NCBI GenBank assembly: GCA_009392275.1
Contig: VFGV01000002.1
Location: 24,406-88,405, forward strand
Direction: 5' to 3'
Source: SAR202 cluster bacterium
Lineage (GTDB): Bacteria; Chloroflexota; Dehalococcoidia; Lucifugimonadales; UBA2962
DNA: 64,000 nt
Made by a program: the position numbers and the translations under genes. Each line of letters opens with the position of its first letter. The stretch's first letter is position 1. The notes under the pieces were generated by a model, which saw nothing but the letters and a program-made list of their open reading frames with translations, made no database searches and was not told the DNA's origin. Positions 45,981 to 54,806 of the stretch are shown here, piece after piece.

Positions 45981-46584
45981 AGTTCCATACAAGCGAGCAT
46001 TCGATTTAATAGTGTTATTAACGAGTCATTTACTATTGGCTCCAATATGGATATTGCTTTGGACTAGCATTCCTTTATTAATAAAACTTGGTGATGGAGG
46101 GGCAGTGTTTTACTCTCAATATCGGGCAGGTAAGGATAACAAACCTTTTCTGTACAGAAAGTTTCGAACAATGATCGAGAATGCAGAAAACATAGGAACG
46201 GTATGGACCTCTTCAAACGATCCCAGGATTACCCCAGTCGGGAAAGTTTTAAGAAAAACCGCTATGGATGAACTGCCGGGAGTATTATCTATATGGGTAG
46301 GGGATATGAGTTTAGTTGGACCTAGGGCCCTTCCATGTCGTGAGCAAGAACTTTTGGAGAAAGAAATTCAAGGTTTTAGTGATCGTTTGAAAGTAGCACC
46401 CGGTTTGACTGGTTTGTCTCAGGTTTATAACAAAGAAGATGAAAATAATTTAAAGATTAAATTAGATACTGAGTATATAGAAACGATGTCCATCGCTTTG
46501 GACATTAAGTTAATATTGCTTTCTGTAAAAAATACTTTGTTTGCAAGATGGGACGGGCGTGAAGGTAAAAATACTACTAATTAG
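45967..46584 (+). CDS. Initiating sugar-phosphate transferase (bacterial sugar transferase, PglC/WcaJ type)
   Basis: This protein of 205 residues has one N-terminal membrane anchor (about 14-38) and the conserved core of monotopic phosphoglycosyl transferases: [33 protein letters not shown] and [10 protein letters not shown]. It moves a sugar phosphate from a UDP-sugar to undecaprenyl or another polyprenyl phosphate, starting glycan assembly. It is small (PglC-like, no extra N-terminal spans). I choose the ATG at 45967; a TTG three codons earlier is possible. It overlaps the preceding gene by 14 bases and converges on the thioredoxin-domain gene with an 8-base overlap at the 3' ends. Confidence 0.88.
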   Translation: MKKLRVPYKRAFDLIVLLTSHLLLAPIWILLWTSIPLLIKLGDGGAVFYSQYRAGKDNKPFLYRKFRTMIENAENIGTVWTSSNDPRITPVGKVLRKTAMDELPGVLSIWVGDMSLVGPRALPCREQELLEKEIQGFSDRLKVAPGLTGLSQVYNKEDENNLKIKLDTEYIETMSIALDIKLILLSVKNTLFARWDGREGKNTTN

Positions 46585-48604
46585 TTAGTTGCTTGAATAA
46601 ATCAGTAGGTTCATTTACTGGAAGGCTACATGTATAGTTTTTACATACGTACGCAGTTGGCTTTCCATCCAACATGTTTTTTGATGCTGCAAGGGGGAAA
46701 TTATCATAAGCGGCCTCTTCGTTAATACCCAATATTACTTTATTTGGAACAAAGCTTCGGTAAACTTCCGATAAGAGGTGCTTGGTACCGTGATCATTGA
46801 AATCTCCGTTTATCACAATTTCTTTTGAACCATCAATATGAAACTCGATGCAATTTAGCCATTCTCCAGCAGCAATTGGAGCTTTAGTTATTAATGGCAT
46901 GGCAGATTCCATCGATAGTCTGGCTATATTTCTCATTTGGTCATCATCAAGATATACAGCCAGTTTCAATAGCACTTTACACGCAGTGGATGCACCGGAA
47001 GGAATCGCGTTGTCTGCAATGTCCCTAGGACGTATTACTAAGTCTTCATGGTCGCCGCTAGTGTCATAAAATTGTTCTGTTTTAATGTCCCAAAATAAGT
47101 CGATCATAGTTTTCGAAATGTTTACAGCATGGTTTAACCAAGAGGGGTTTAAAGTAGTTTCATGAAGTTCTAACAAACCTTCAATAAAGAAAGCATAGTC
47201 TTCAAGATATCCGTTAAGTTTAGATTTACCATCTTTAAATGTGCGTAGTAGCCTATTTTTGTTCATTAAGTTATTTAATAGGAATTTAGCAGATTTCTCT
47301 GCTGTATCAGCATAAGCTTGGTTATTTAGAATGATTGAGGCTTCCGCAAAGGCACTTATCATTAAACCATTCCATGCAGTGAGTATTTTATTGTCGGTTT
47401 CTGGGCAGACTCGTTCACCACGGGCTTTTAATAACGGATCGCGAGCCTTTATTAAGGTGTCCTTTATTAATTTGTATTTAGACTCTTTGTATTCCTGTGA
47501 AACAAGATTAAGTATAGATTTGCCTTCGAAATTACCTTTGGAGGATACATCATAATATTTAGTAATCTCGCCTGATAAATGCGGGTCTAAAATTTCTTGT
47601 ATTTCATCAACGGTCCAAACAAAGTACTGGCCTTCGATACCGTCACTGTCCGCATCTTGGGACGAGAAAAACGCACCTTCGACAGAAGTCATCTCTCTCA
47701 TTACATATGCTAACGTCTCTTCAACTATGTTTTTGTAGAGATCTTTACCTGTAATCTGATAAGCATGCAGATACAACCTTACTAGTAAAGCATTGTCATA
47801 AAGCATCTTTTCAAAGTGAGGCACCAGCCATACAGCATCTGTGGAATATCGATGAAAACCACCTCCTAAATGATCGTATATGCCGCCATACGCCATTTTA
47901 TCGAGAGTTTTAGTAACTATGCTTAAAGATTCAGCATGATTTGTCCTGGCGTGATGCTTAAGAAGGAATTCATAAATCATCGGTTGAGGGAATTTAGGTG
48001 CGCCCTTTAGGCCTCCATGAATCATATCCACCTGTGATTCGATGTCCTCATATGCCGCTTTAGAGATTTTGTCCGATATTTCTAACTCTGAGTCAGGGAA
48101 CTTGGTAAATGCCTTGATGTGATCTACAAGACGATCGGATGCTGATTCAATTTGTTCTCTTTGATTTTTATATGCGTTTGATACTGCTTCTAATACTTTT
48201 GGAAAACCAGGCATTCCTTGTCTGTCAACAGGAGGGAAGTAAGTGCCACCATGGAATGGTTTACCTTCAGGGGTTAAAAAAACGGTTAATGGCCACCCTC
48301 CATGACCGGCGATACTTTGTACCGCGCTCATATAAATAGAATCTAAGTCAGGTCTTTCTTCTCGATCAACTTTTATGTTGATAAAGTTTTCATTCATTAA
48401 AACCGCAATACCTGCATTTTCGAAGGATTCTCTCTCCATCACGTGACACCAGTGACAAGCAGAATACCCGATACTTAACAATATTGGTTTATCCAGCACC
48501 TTTGCTGCAGTTAAAGCCTCTTGACTCCAAGGGAACCAGTCAACAGGATTATTTTTGTGTTGTAGGAGGTATGGGCTAGTCTCTAAAGACAACCGGTTTG
48601 GCAT
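46577..48604 (-). CDS. Thioredoxin-domain protein of the YyaL/SPATA20 (DUF255) family
   Basis: This 675-residue protein has the family start [24 protein letters not shown], a thioredoxin-like motif [14 protein letters not shown] with Cys50 and Cys53, the [10 protein letters not shown] segment and [19 protein letters not shown] long alpha/alpha-toroid region follows with [14 protein letters not shown] and [14 protein letters not shown]. The role of this family is not established; it combines a redox-active-looking domain with a glycosidase-like toroid. Length and motif order are complete. It is on the opposite strand to the glycan cluster and is likely unrelated to it. Next to it lies a tRNA gene. 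Confidence 0.87.
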   Translation of the reverse strand: MPNRLSLETSPYLLQHKNNPVDWFPWSQEALTAAKVLDKPILLSIGYSACHWCHVMERESFENAGIAVLMNENFINIKVDREERPDLDSIYMSAVQSIAGHGGWPLTVFLTPEGKPFHGGTYFPPVDRQGMPGFPKVLEAVSNAYKNQREQIESASDRLVDHIKAFTKFPDSELEISDKISKAAYEDIESQVDMIHGGLKGAPKFPQPMIYEFLLKHHARTNHAESLSIVTKTLDKMAYGGIYDHLGGGFHRYSTDAVWLVPHFEKMLYDNALLVRLYLHAYQITGKDLYKNIVEETLAYVMREMTSVEGAFFSSQDADSDGIEGQYFVWTVDEIQEILDPHLSGEITKYYDVSSKGNFEGKSILNLVSQEYKESKYKLIKDTLIKARDPLLKARGERVCPETDNKILTAWNGLMISAFAEASIILNNQAYADTAEKSAKFLLNNLMNKNRLLRTFKDGKSKLNGYLEDYAFFIEGLLELHETTLNPSWLNHAVNISKTMIDLFWDIKTEQFYDTSGDHEDLVIRPRDIADNAIPSGASTACKVLLKLAVYLDDDQMRNIARLSMESAMPLITKAPIAAGEWLNCIEFHIDGSKEIVINGDFNDHGTKHLLSEVYRSFVPNKVILGINEEAAYDNFPLAASKNMLDGKPTAYVCKNYTCSLPVNEPTDLFKQLTN

Positions 48605-48787
48605 TAAATAGCTCCAATTTTCAATAATATCTTGATTAATACACTATATCACCGGAAGGGCCTATAAAAACCTATTATCACGATGAAAATCACTCGAACA
48701 AAAAAACTAATTCATACAACTAATTAAGGTTAAGGATTCAAATCATGTTATATCTGGCTAAAAAAGGAGTAAGGCGGATACAGACGA

Positions 48788-48810
48788 CCAAACTTTACGT
48801 GTAAGTTTGG
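48788..48810. repeat. Short perfect hairpin downstream of tRNA-Arg
   Basis: CCAAACTT (48788-48795) and AAGTTTGG (48803-48810) form an eight-base perfect stem with a seven-base loop. It lies 70 bases beyond the 3' end of tRNA-Arg and upstream of the thioredoxin-domain gene. No T-run follows on either strand, so it may be a processing or regulatory hairpin rather than a classical terminator. The rest of the spacer 48605-48879 shows nothing I can interpret. Confidence 0.35.
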
Positions 48811-48879
48811 CAAAATGCCGTGAAAAACACGCAAATACCCCCTGATTTATTCAGTTAAATAATAGATAGAAAGCTGGGT

Positions 48880-48956
<77 letters not shown>

Positions 48957-49021
48957 ACTTTGTTGATAAAGTTTTAGGCAAATGTCTTTCTAATGTAGCT
49001 CAAGCTACGAAAGAATGCATT

Positions 49022-49516
49022 TTAAGATGGTTTTTCAGTTGTATGAACCTTGTGAAGGAACATTTTACCTAACTTATAGGTGTCAACACCTACAATTCTA
49101 ACTTGATTGACATCAGATAGGGTAGTGAAATACTGCTGTATTTTTAAGCCTAATGGGTTGGAAATAGCTATCGAAGCTGCGGCAATAAGGATTCTAGGCC
49201 CTAAATCGGGTGACTTAGACTTAGTTATTCTTCTATATAGTTGAAATGCGAGATCCGTCATAATAACAGTCAAAGCAATATTTGTTCCGCAATTTTTAGA
49301 AACAGACAGGCTATTTTCCCCGTTATACAGGCGCTCAAGTGCGTTTACGCTAGCAACTTTTACCTCTGGTTTTGGCGCCTTAGAAAAGAGCCAGAACCCA
49401 TTATTAGTGGCGTAGCCAGCTATAAAGCCTTGTAAGCCCCTTTCTGCCATTACAGCAACAGTTGCGTGCTCTATAGCGTGATTTCGCCTTACTTTATTTA
49501 TAAGGGTTAGATTCAT
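49022..49516 (-). CDS. DUF6391-like protein of unknown function
   Basis: This 164-residue protein starts MNLTLINKVRRNHAIEHATV; the RNHAIEHAT motif, with paired histidines and Glu, recalls the DUF6391 family, which I recall from cyanobacteria and Chloroflexota. The middle has GYATNNGFWLF and NGENSLSVSKNCGTNIAL, and a hydrophobic helix (about 125-141) could contact the membrane. Function unknown; the HxxEH-like arrangement is metal-site-like but unproven. A perfect TATAAT lies seven bases ahead of the ATG, predicting a leaderless transcript. It lies 65 bases upstream of tRNA-Arg on the same strand. Confidence 0.65.
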   Translation of the reverse strand: MNLTLINKVRRNHAIEHATVAVMAERGLQGFIAGYATNNGFWLFSKAPKPEVKVASVNALERLYNGENSLSVSKNCGTNIALTVIMTDLAFQLYRRITKSKSPDLGPRILIAAASIAISNPLGLKIQQYFTTLSDVNQVRIVGVDTYKLGKMFLHKVHTTEKPS

Positions 49517-49523
49517 ACCAGGT

Positions 49524-49529
49524 ATTATA
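49524..49529 (-). promoter_or_regulatory. -10 box with the start codon at the expected start point
   Basis: On the minus strand this reads TATAAT, seven bases before the ATG at 49516. The predicted start point therefore falls on or next to the A of the ATG, the same arrangement as at 17598-17603. The -35 region is weak (TACTTT at the 17-base position). Confidence 0.4.
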
Positions 49530-49712
49530 TAGGATTTTCAGGTAACAAAGTAATATGTTTGACACATGAACTTAGCGTGTCAGAAAAGGATATTGAGCTT
49601 AATTCAAAACTTGATTTAAATTTAAACGTTTATTACTTTTTGTTTCAAACAAGTCTTGTTGAAAAGTTTTGAAAGATATTAGAAAAAAATCAGAAAAGGG
49701 TTGAATAATACA

Positions 49713-49741
49713 TTGACACTGTATTAAAGCATAGTTAGCAT
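49713..49741 (+). promoter_or_regulatory. Promoter of the small helix-turn-helix gene
   Basis: A consensus TTGACA (49713-49718) is followed after 17 bases by TAGCAT (49736-49741). The start point should lie near 49748, giving a leader of about 26 bases that contains GAGGAGGAG before the GTG start. The remainder of the spacer from 49517 holds a small TGACAC/GTGTCA inverted repeat (49560-49565, 49577-49582). Confidence 0.5.
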
Positions 49742-49773
49742 GTCTACATTACACCGATGAGGAGGAGTCAAAG

Positions 49774-49998
49774 GTGAATAGAAAAACAAAAAAAATGGTA
49801 GCGGTAGAGGAGAGATTCCAACGCCCGCTAGAGAAAATGTTACCCGAGCTGGTCACTGAGCAGGGCTTAACAGCCACAGCTGAACAGTTTGGCGTTAGTA
49901 AAGCTACTTTGGGATACTGGTTACTTAAATTGGGAATTAATGTACGAAGAGTCGCATTAGCTCCTGGTGAGTCAATCGAAGTAAAAAGGGTTAGCTAG
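49774..49998 (+). CDS. Small helix-turn-helix protein (74 residues)
   Basis: A GTG-started frame is preceded by a very strong ribosome binding site (GAGGAGGAG about seven bases ahead) and a TTGACA promoter. The product has a lysine-rich start, LEKMLPELVTEQ, then LTATAEQFGVSKATLGYWLLKLGI (about 34-57), which reads as a helix-turn-helix of the Fis/sigma-region type. A short strand-like tail APGESIEVKRV follows. It is probably a DNA-binding regulator expressed at a good level; the target is unknown. It converges on smpB with a perfect 19-base hairpin between them. I cannot place it in a named family. Confidence 0.7.
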   Translation: MNRKTKKMVAVEERFQRPLEKMLPELVTEQGLTATAEQFGVSKATLGYWLLKLGINVRRVALAPGESIEVKRVS

Positions 49999-50022
49999 AC
50001 TAACTGTCTTAAAGTTTAGGAA

Positions 50023-50067
50023 TAGATTTAAACTAGTAAAAAGGAATGTTTTACTAGTTTAAATCTA
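50023..50067. terminator. Perfect 19-base inverted repeat, bidirectional terminator
   Basis: TAGATTTAAACTAGTAAAA (50023-50041) pairs perfectly with 50049-50067 across a seven-base loop. It lies between the convergent helix-turn-helix gene and smpB; the right arm ends on the smpB stop codon. Each strand presents A residues before and T residues after the stem, and a further T-run follows at 50078-50083 on the plus strand. Confidence 0.75.
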
Positions 50068-50517
50068 AAACCTTCTGTTTTTTATAGCTCTGTCGGCTTC
50101 GCGCTTTCTGTCCCTTTCAATTATCGTTTGCCTCTTGTCATGACGTTTCTTACCTCTTGCGAGTGCAAGTTCAATTTTTGCCAATCCGTTTTTTAAGTAC
50201 AATTTTAATGGTACGACAGTAAGGCCTCTTGCTCCGATATTGTGCGTCAGTTCTATTATTTGATTGCGTCTTAATAGAAGTTTACGTGTACGGGTAGGGT
50301 GGTGATTGGAACTTGCAGCTGCATACTGGGATATATGTAAATTACGTAACCATAATTCCCCACCATCAGCGTGGGCATATGCATCTGCCAGGTTTGCGTT
50401 TCCAGACCTTATGGATTTAATCTCAGTTCCAGTCAACACTAATCCAGCCTCATAGGTCTCTAGTATTTCATAGTTATACCTGGCTTTTCGGTTTATCGAT
50501 ATGTTGTGACTTTCCAT
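50065..50517 (-). CDS. smpB: SsrA-binding protein SmpB
   Basis: This 150-residue protein shows the SmpB motifs ISINRKARYNYEILETYEAGLVLTG split across the first 30 residues. NLADAYAHADGGELWLRNLHISQY, LKLYLKNGLAKIELALARGKKRHDKR and a basic C-terminal tail follow. SmpB binds tmRNA and brings it to stalled ribosomes. The length is normal. It follows the S41 protease gene by 28 bases on the same strand, and GAG lies shortly upstream of the ATG. The tmRNA gene itself is not in the window. Confidence 0.95.
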   Translation of the reverse strand: MESHNISINRKARYNYEILETYEAGLVLTGTEIKSIRSGNANLADAYAHADGGELWLRNLHISQYAAASSNHHPTRTRKLLLRRNQIIELTHNIGARGLTVVPLKLYLKNGLAKIELALARGKKRHDKRQTIIERDRKREADRAIKNRRF

Positions 50518-50545
50518 ATGTCAATCTCGAACAGATAGATCCATT

Positions 50546-51868
50546 TTAAATCCTAATCAGAGTATCAGCAGCAGCCCTTTCCTCTATCAGCTTTTGTATC
50601 TCTTTAAGAGCTGCCTCTAATTGTAATATGTCGGCATCAACAGGATCGGTTGATGTTATCTGAATATCTGGCTCAATCCCGACACCCTGTATAACTTTCC
50701 CGGACGGAGTAAACCAACGTGATGTAGTAACGAACATACCTCCGCCATTACTTAAAGGCCTCAGCATATTTACACTGCCTTTACCGAATGATACATCTCC
50801 AATGATTGTAGCTCTATTATTATCTTGCAATGCTCCTATTAAGACTTCAGAGGCGCTCGCGCTGAACGAATTGCTCAATACGACCATTGGTATGGTGGAA
50901 TAATCTCCATCCTCTTTAACGGTCCAATCAGTTCTTTTTTGTGATGCATCAATCTGATAGGCGATTAACATATCTTTATTTAAAAACTTACTAGTGATAT
51001 CTATTACTGACTGCAATGTTCCTCCAGGGTTATCCCTAACGTCAAGGATTAACCCATCTGCTCCGTTTGCAATTGCTTTGTCTAGTGCACTAATTAGCTC
51101 GCCAGCAGTATTGTCATGAAAGTTGGTTATTCGTAAATGCGCAACAGGGTCTTCGGGAAGACTGCGAACCAAAACACTTACTAATGGAATAGTACCTCTT
51201 ACAATTTCTACCTCTACAGGATCTAATGCGCCTAAGTGTTTAACAAGCAGCTTTACAGTACTACCTTTGGGTCCACGGATCAGGCTGACAGCTTGTAAAA
51301 CAGTAAATCCCTCTAAGGAAGCCCCATCTACTGCGAGAATTTGGTCTCCGGGACGTATACCTGCCTTCTCTGCAGGGCTGCCCTGAATAGGCGCTACAAT
51401 TATTAGCACCCCATTGCGATTCATTGATACATGGGCACCAATACCTTCAAACTCGCCTTGAAAAATGTCATTTGAGTCAATAGCAAAAGCTTCGGGAGGC
51501 ACATAGTTAGTATGCGGATCTCCCAATGCTATGAGCATGCCTCGTATTGCTGCTTCAGACATAGTTTTAGGATCAAGTTCAGCTCGGTCAACATGGTCTT
51601 TTGTGAGAATTGCCCATGCCTCCCAAATAATCCTTAGTTCTTTAGCCACATCTGACGGAGCATTCAAAGGTTCGCCTTGAAAAACAGACTCTGTGAATCC
51701 TAAATTATCATCACCAATGACGCCAGGGTTGCTTGTATTAAGTCCACTTTCAGGCGCGTCACGATCCACTTCTATATCACAGCTAGTTAAAGCAAAAGCC
51801 ATTAAAATAGTAAAAAGACACAATATAAGGACACTGGCCTTTTTATATATTCCCGTGTTTAAGATCAT
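50546..51868 (-). CDS. S41 family carboxyl-terminal processing protease, lipoprotein
   Basis: This 440-residue exported serine protease has a signal peptide with lipobox LTSC and Cys30, a PDZ domain (about 125-220, with GIGAHVSMNRNGVLIIVAPI and GIRPGDQILAVDG), and the S41 fold. The catalytic serine is in SFSASASE and lysine in GDVSFGKGSVN. It is related to CtpA/Prc and probably trims envelope proteins on the outer face of the membrane. I choose the ATG at 51868, which has GAGG about ten bases upstream; a GTG four codons earlier overlaps that site. It lies upstream of smpB and may share its transcript. Confidence 0.88.
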   Translation of the reverse strand: MILNTGIYKKASVLILCLFTILMAFALTSCDIEVDRDAPESGLNTSNPGVIGDDNLGFTESVFQGEPLNAPSDVAKELRIIWEAWAILTKDHVDRAELDPKTMSEAAIRGMLIALGDPHTNYVPPEAFAIDSNDIFQGEFEGIGAHVSMNRNGVLIIVAPIQGSPAEKAGIRPGDQILAVDGASLEGFTVLQAVSLIRGPKGSTVKLLVKHLGALDPVEVEIVRGTIPLVSVLVRSLPEDPVAHLRITNFHDNTAGELISALDKAIANGADGLILDVRDNPGGTLQSVIDITSKFLNKDMLIAYQIDASQKRTDWTVKEDGDYSTIPMVVLSNSFSASASEVLIGALQDNNRATIIGDVSFGKGSVNMLRPLSNGGGMFVTTSRWFTPSGKVIQGVGIEPDIQITSTDPVDADILQLEAALKEIQKLIEERAAADTLIRI

Positions 51869-51994
51869 AGAAAGTAACACCTCAATTTATTGAATCTACT
51901 ACCCCTGATTTTAGCATGATATAAACGCGCCCATAGGTGCAGCTAAAGCTTTCATAATTAACTTCGTACCGAATCCGCCTAATATAAAACAATG

Positions 51995-52024
51995 GAAAAG
52001 TTTTCTGGCGTTAGAAAACTTTTC
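51995..52024. repeat. Perfect 12-base hairpin upstream of the TIR-like gene
   Basis: GAAAAGTTTTCT (51995-52006) and AGAAAACTTTTC (52013-52024) are fully complementary with a six-base loop. The same 13 bases ATGGAAAAGTTTT occur at 51993-52005 and at the start codon of the next gene (52131-52143), so the leader can base-pair with the region around the start. It lies in the 51869-52130 spacer, between two divergent genes, and may be a regulatory hairpin. Confidence 0.45.
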
Positions 52025-52130
52025 AAGAAAGCGGCGTTAAGGCATATAAACTATTGACTCAATTAATTATTGCTAGGTAAAGTGAGGCAACTGCACGAAT
52101 TAACTGAACTGCTACTAGGTATTTTAATTG

Positions 52131-53156
52131 ATGGAAAAGTTTTTAAATAACAACAAAAAGCCAGCCAAACGCCGAAGCTATCCATTCCATCAACTGAAAC
52201 AAGCTCAAATAATAGGCGAAACAATACAGGAATCCAACTCTGGCTTGCCTATGGATCGTTTTCTGCTTGCCAAAGCCCTCAACACCACTCCTAAAAGCAG
52301 TGGATTTATCATTAAATTAAACTCATCTGCCAGGTATGGAATCACTAATGGTGGTTATAACGATCCCACTATCTCCTTGACCGAGTTAGGCAGGTCGATT
52401 GTTTCTTCAAAGGATCCAGATGAATATCAACATGCTTTAGTTGAATGTTCGATTAAGCCTGATGTATTCAGAAATTTTTATCAGCGAATGGATGGAAAAC
52501 AATTACCCGAAGAGGGCTACGCGAAAAATATTCTGGAAAGAGATCATCAGATAGATCAGGATCTTTCAAGAGAGTGCTACGAAACCATTGTGGCAAACGG
52601 ATTGCATGCCAATATAATCAGAAAAGTAAAGGGTGAGATGTATGTTAATCTCAGCGCGGCTATACAGAATCAAACATCCATTAAGGCTGACGAACTTGTA
52701 AATAATAAAGGGTATACAGATGGCTCCAGTATAACTTCAGATAAAACAAACAGGGTATTCATTGGGCACTTTGGGGATCTACATCTTTTAAAAGTGGTCG
52801 AGGATTTGCTATACGAGTTTAATATTGCATTTCAAATAGTAGATCTAAGCAACCTGGAGAAGAACAGGTTTATGGTTAAAGTAAATGTTGACTTAAAAGC
52901 ATGTCAATCGGCGGTAATTCTTATCGGTACGTCTAATCAAACAGATCAAATCAATCAGTTGAAGCTACCCATTATTGTGGGCGCGGCCAGCGCGTTACAT
53001 GATGGCAAGGTAGTCGTAATAGCTGACGATGCAACTGGTGAACAAATTAGTGAGTTGGGGTTAAATGTTGTTTGCGTAAAGAATGAAACCGCGATCAGTG
53101 AGATACAGATACTGAAAACGCTGAATAACACCAATGTTATTAACGTAACTGTGTAA
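52131..53156 (+). CDS. Protein with TIR-like C-terminal domain
   Basis: This 341-residue protein has an N-terminal part (about 20-130) with SGLPMDRFLLAKALNTTPKSSGF and a YGITNGGYNDPTISLTELGRSIV segment, which reads as a winged-helix-type domain. The C-terminal part (205-300) resembles TIR-like nucleotide-binding domains: NRVFIGHFGDLHLLKVVEDLLYE, DLKACQSAVILIG and VGAASALHDGKVVVIADD. At the position where active TIR-like proteins carry an acidic residue (NxxxE-x-G style) this protein has IIVGAA, so it may not hydrolyse NAD. I choose the ATG at 52131 over a TTG one codon earlier. It ends 11 bases before tag. Confidence 0.6.
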   Translation: MEKFLNNNKKPAKRRSYPFHQLKQAQIIGETIQESNSGLPMDRFLLAKALNTTPKSSGFIIKLNSSARYGITNGGYNDPTISLTELGRSIVSSKDPDEYQHALVECSIKPDVFRNFYQRMDGKQLPEEGYAKNILERDHQIDQDLSRECYETIVANGLHANIIRKVKGEMYVNLSAAIQNQTSIKADELVNNKGYTDGSSITSDKTNRVFIGHFGDLHLLKVVEDLLYEFNIAFQIVDLSNLEKNRFMVKVNVDLKACQSAVILIGTSNQTDQINQLKLPIIVGAASALHDGKVVVIADDATGEQISELGLNVVCVKNETAISEIQILKTLNNTNVINVTV

Positions 53157-53167
53157 ATGGAAGTTCT

Positions 53168-53728
53168 ATGATCCGATGTGACTGGGCAGTAACAGACGCT
53201 CTGTATATGAAATATCATGATACAGAATGGGGTAGTCCTTTGCATGATGACAGAAAATTGTTTGAATTGCTTATTTTGGAGGGCGCCCAAGCTGGGCTTA
53301 GTTGGATAACGGTATTGAAAAAACGGGAAAACTACCGCAAATCCATGTCACACTTTAATCCTTATGCCATAGCATCTTACGGGGTAAAAGAAGTTAACAG
53401 GCTCATGTCTGATAAAGGGATTATAAAAAATCGGCTAAAAATAGAGTCTTCAATTCAAAATGCAAGAGCCGTTATAGAAGTTATAACTCAATATGGAAGC
53501 TTCGGCACATTTCTCTGGGATCGCTTCGATGGACAGCCAATAGTAAACCAATATAATTCCGTTGATGAAATACCTGGATATACCATCGCCTCAGAAAACC
53601 TTAGTAAAGAATTGAAAAAAAGAAACTTTTCATTTGTCGGACCTACGATAGTGTATTCCTTTATGCAGGCAGCAGGATTCGTCAATGATCACATAACATC
53701 ATGTTTCAGGCATCAGGAACTAATATAA
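53168..53728 (+). CDS. tag: DNA-3-methyladenine glycosylase I
   Basis: This 186-residue DNA repair enzyme removes 3-methyladenine from alkylated DNA. It shows the zinc ligands of Tag: Cys4 in MIRCDW, His17 in YHDTEWG and the C-terminal HITSCFRH pair (about residues 176-180). It also has FELLILEGAQAGLSWITVLKKRENYR, a characteristic family stretch. The length is normal (about 185-190). The ATG at 53168 begins 11 bases after the TIR-like gene, and GGAAG lies ahead of it, so the two may be transcribed together. Confidence 0.93.
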   Translation: MIRCDWAVTDALYMKYHDTEWGSPLHDDRKLFELLILEGAQAGLSWITVLKKRENYRKSMSHFNPYAIASYGVKEVNRLMSDKGIIKNRLKIESSIQNARAVIEVITQYGSFGTFLWDRFDGQPIVNQYNSVDEIPGYTIASENLSKELKKRNFSFVGPTIVYSFMQAAGFVNDHITSCFRHQELI

Positions 53729-53998
53729 GCATACACACAACTTTACATAATATATATAGTGCGAACCAATAAGTTAAACAAAAATTAGTACTGCCGGCAG
53801 GGTAAAATTTATAGAAAACCTCCCCCACTTTAGCCCAAACAGCTATTTTTGATGCGTTTCCTGTCAGTTATCGATAAATTAGACTAACGAATTGACAAAA
53901 ACGTCTCTACGGCGGAATCAAAGTTGTAGAATGCGTGTCAACTACACAGTGAGGCGATCTGTTAACTGAGTTTCCAAAAAGCCAAATGAGGTTAGAAA

Positions 53999-54799
53999 TT
54001 GGACCTTTTAAATAAAGTAGCAATCGTTACCGGAGCCAGCAGAGGCATTGGAGCAGGCGTTGTGGATAAGTTTGTTATTCACGGCGCAAAAGTCGTAATC
54101 GCGGACATATCATTAGAGGAAACTGAAGGATTTGCCGATAAGCACAAAAAAAAGGGACATCAAGTTTACGCTTTACAAACAGACGTAACAAAAATCGAAT
54201 CAGTCGAATCGATGGTCGCAGAAACTATTGAAAGGTTTAAAACTATCGATATCCTCGTTAACAATGCAGGAGTATGGGCCGCTCCAGGTTTCGAGGATCG
54301 GGCTTTGTCAGAGCCAGAAGACTGGCACATCACTTATGAAGTTAATCTAAAAGCCGTGGCATCTGTAACGAATGCAGTTGCCCCCTACATGAAGAAAAAC
54401 TCTTATGGAAAAATAATCAATGTAGCGTCAGTTGGTGGCAAGATAGGTTCTCCGTCAAATCCAGCATATATGGCCTCGAAAGCCGGAACGATTAGTCTGA
54501 CTAAATCATCTGCTCTTGAATACGCCAAATTTAATATAAATGTTAATGCGATTTGTCCTGGATTTGTTTGGACACCCATGGCTATCTCCATTGAGGCGCA
54601 GGCAGGCAGTAATCAACCGGAATATACGAATATGACGCCACGTGAGATATATGATTCTCTGGTAGCCGAAACAATTCCGCTTGGCCGAGATCAGACTCCG
54701 GAAGATATAGGAAATCTCGCTGTTTTTCTGGCTAGTGAATTTTCAAAAAATATAACAGGACAGGCGATAAATGTATGCGGTGGCTCAAACATGGATTGA
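53999..54799 (+). CDS. Short-chain dehydrogenase/reductase
   Basis: This 266-residue SDR begins DLLNKVAIVTGASRGIGAGVVDKF, with the cofactor motif TGASRGIG. It has NNAGVWAAPGF, the active-site serine in NVASVGG, the catalytic YMASKAG and the C-terminal GQAINVCGGSNMD. All four members of the Asn-Ser-Tyr-Lys tetrad are present, unlike the SDR at 12497. The start is a TTG with GAGG seven bases ahead. The spacer before it (270 bases) contains a TTGACA at 53892-53897 without a good -10 partner. Substrate unknown. It ends seven bases before the convergent hflX stop. Confidence 0.82.
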   Translation: MDLLNKVAIVTGASRGIGAGVVDKFVIHGAKVVIADISLEETEGFADKHKKKGHQVYALQTDVTKIESVESMVAETIERFKTIDILVNNAGVWAAPGFEDRALSEPEDWHITYEVNLKAVASVTNAVAPYMKKNSYGKIINVASVGGKIGSPSNPAYMASKAGTISLTKSSALEYAKFNINVNAICPGFVWTPMAISIEAQAGSNQPEYTNMTPREIYDSLVAETIPLGRDQTPEDIGNLAVFLASEFSKNITGQAINVCGGSNMD

Positions 54800-54806
54800 G
54801 ACTGTT

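Noticed and set aside
17610..46584. A horizontally acquired genomic island with recognisable ends
   Set aside because: I saw no tRNA junction, direct repeats, integrase or insertion sequence at the ends; gene content alone suggests variability but not a mobile element.
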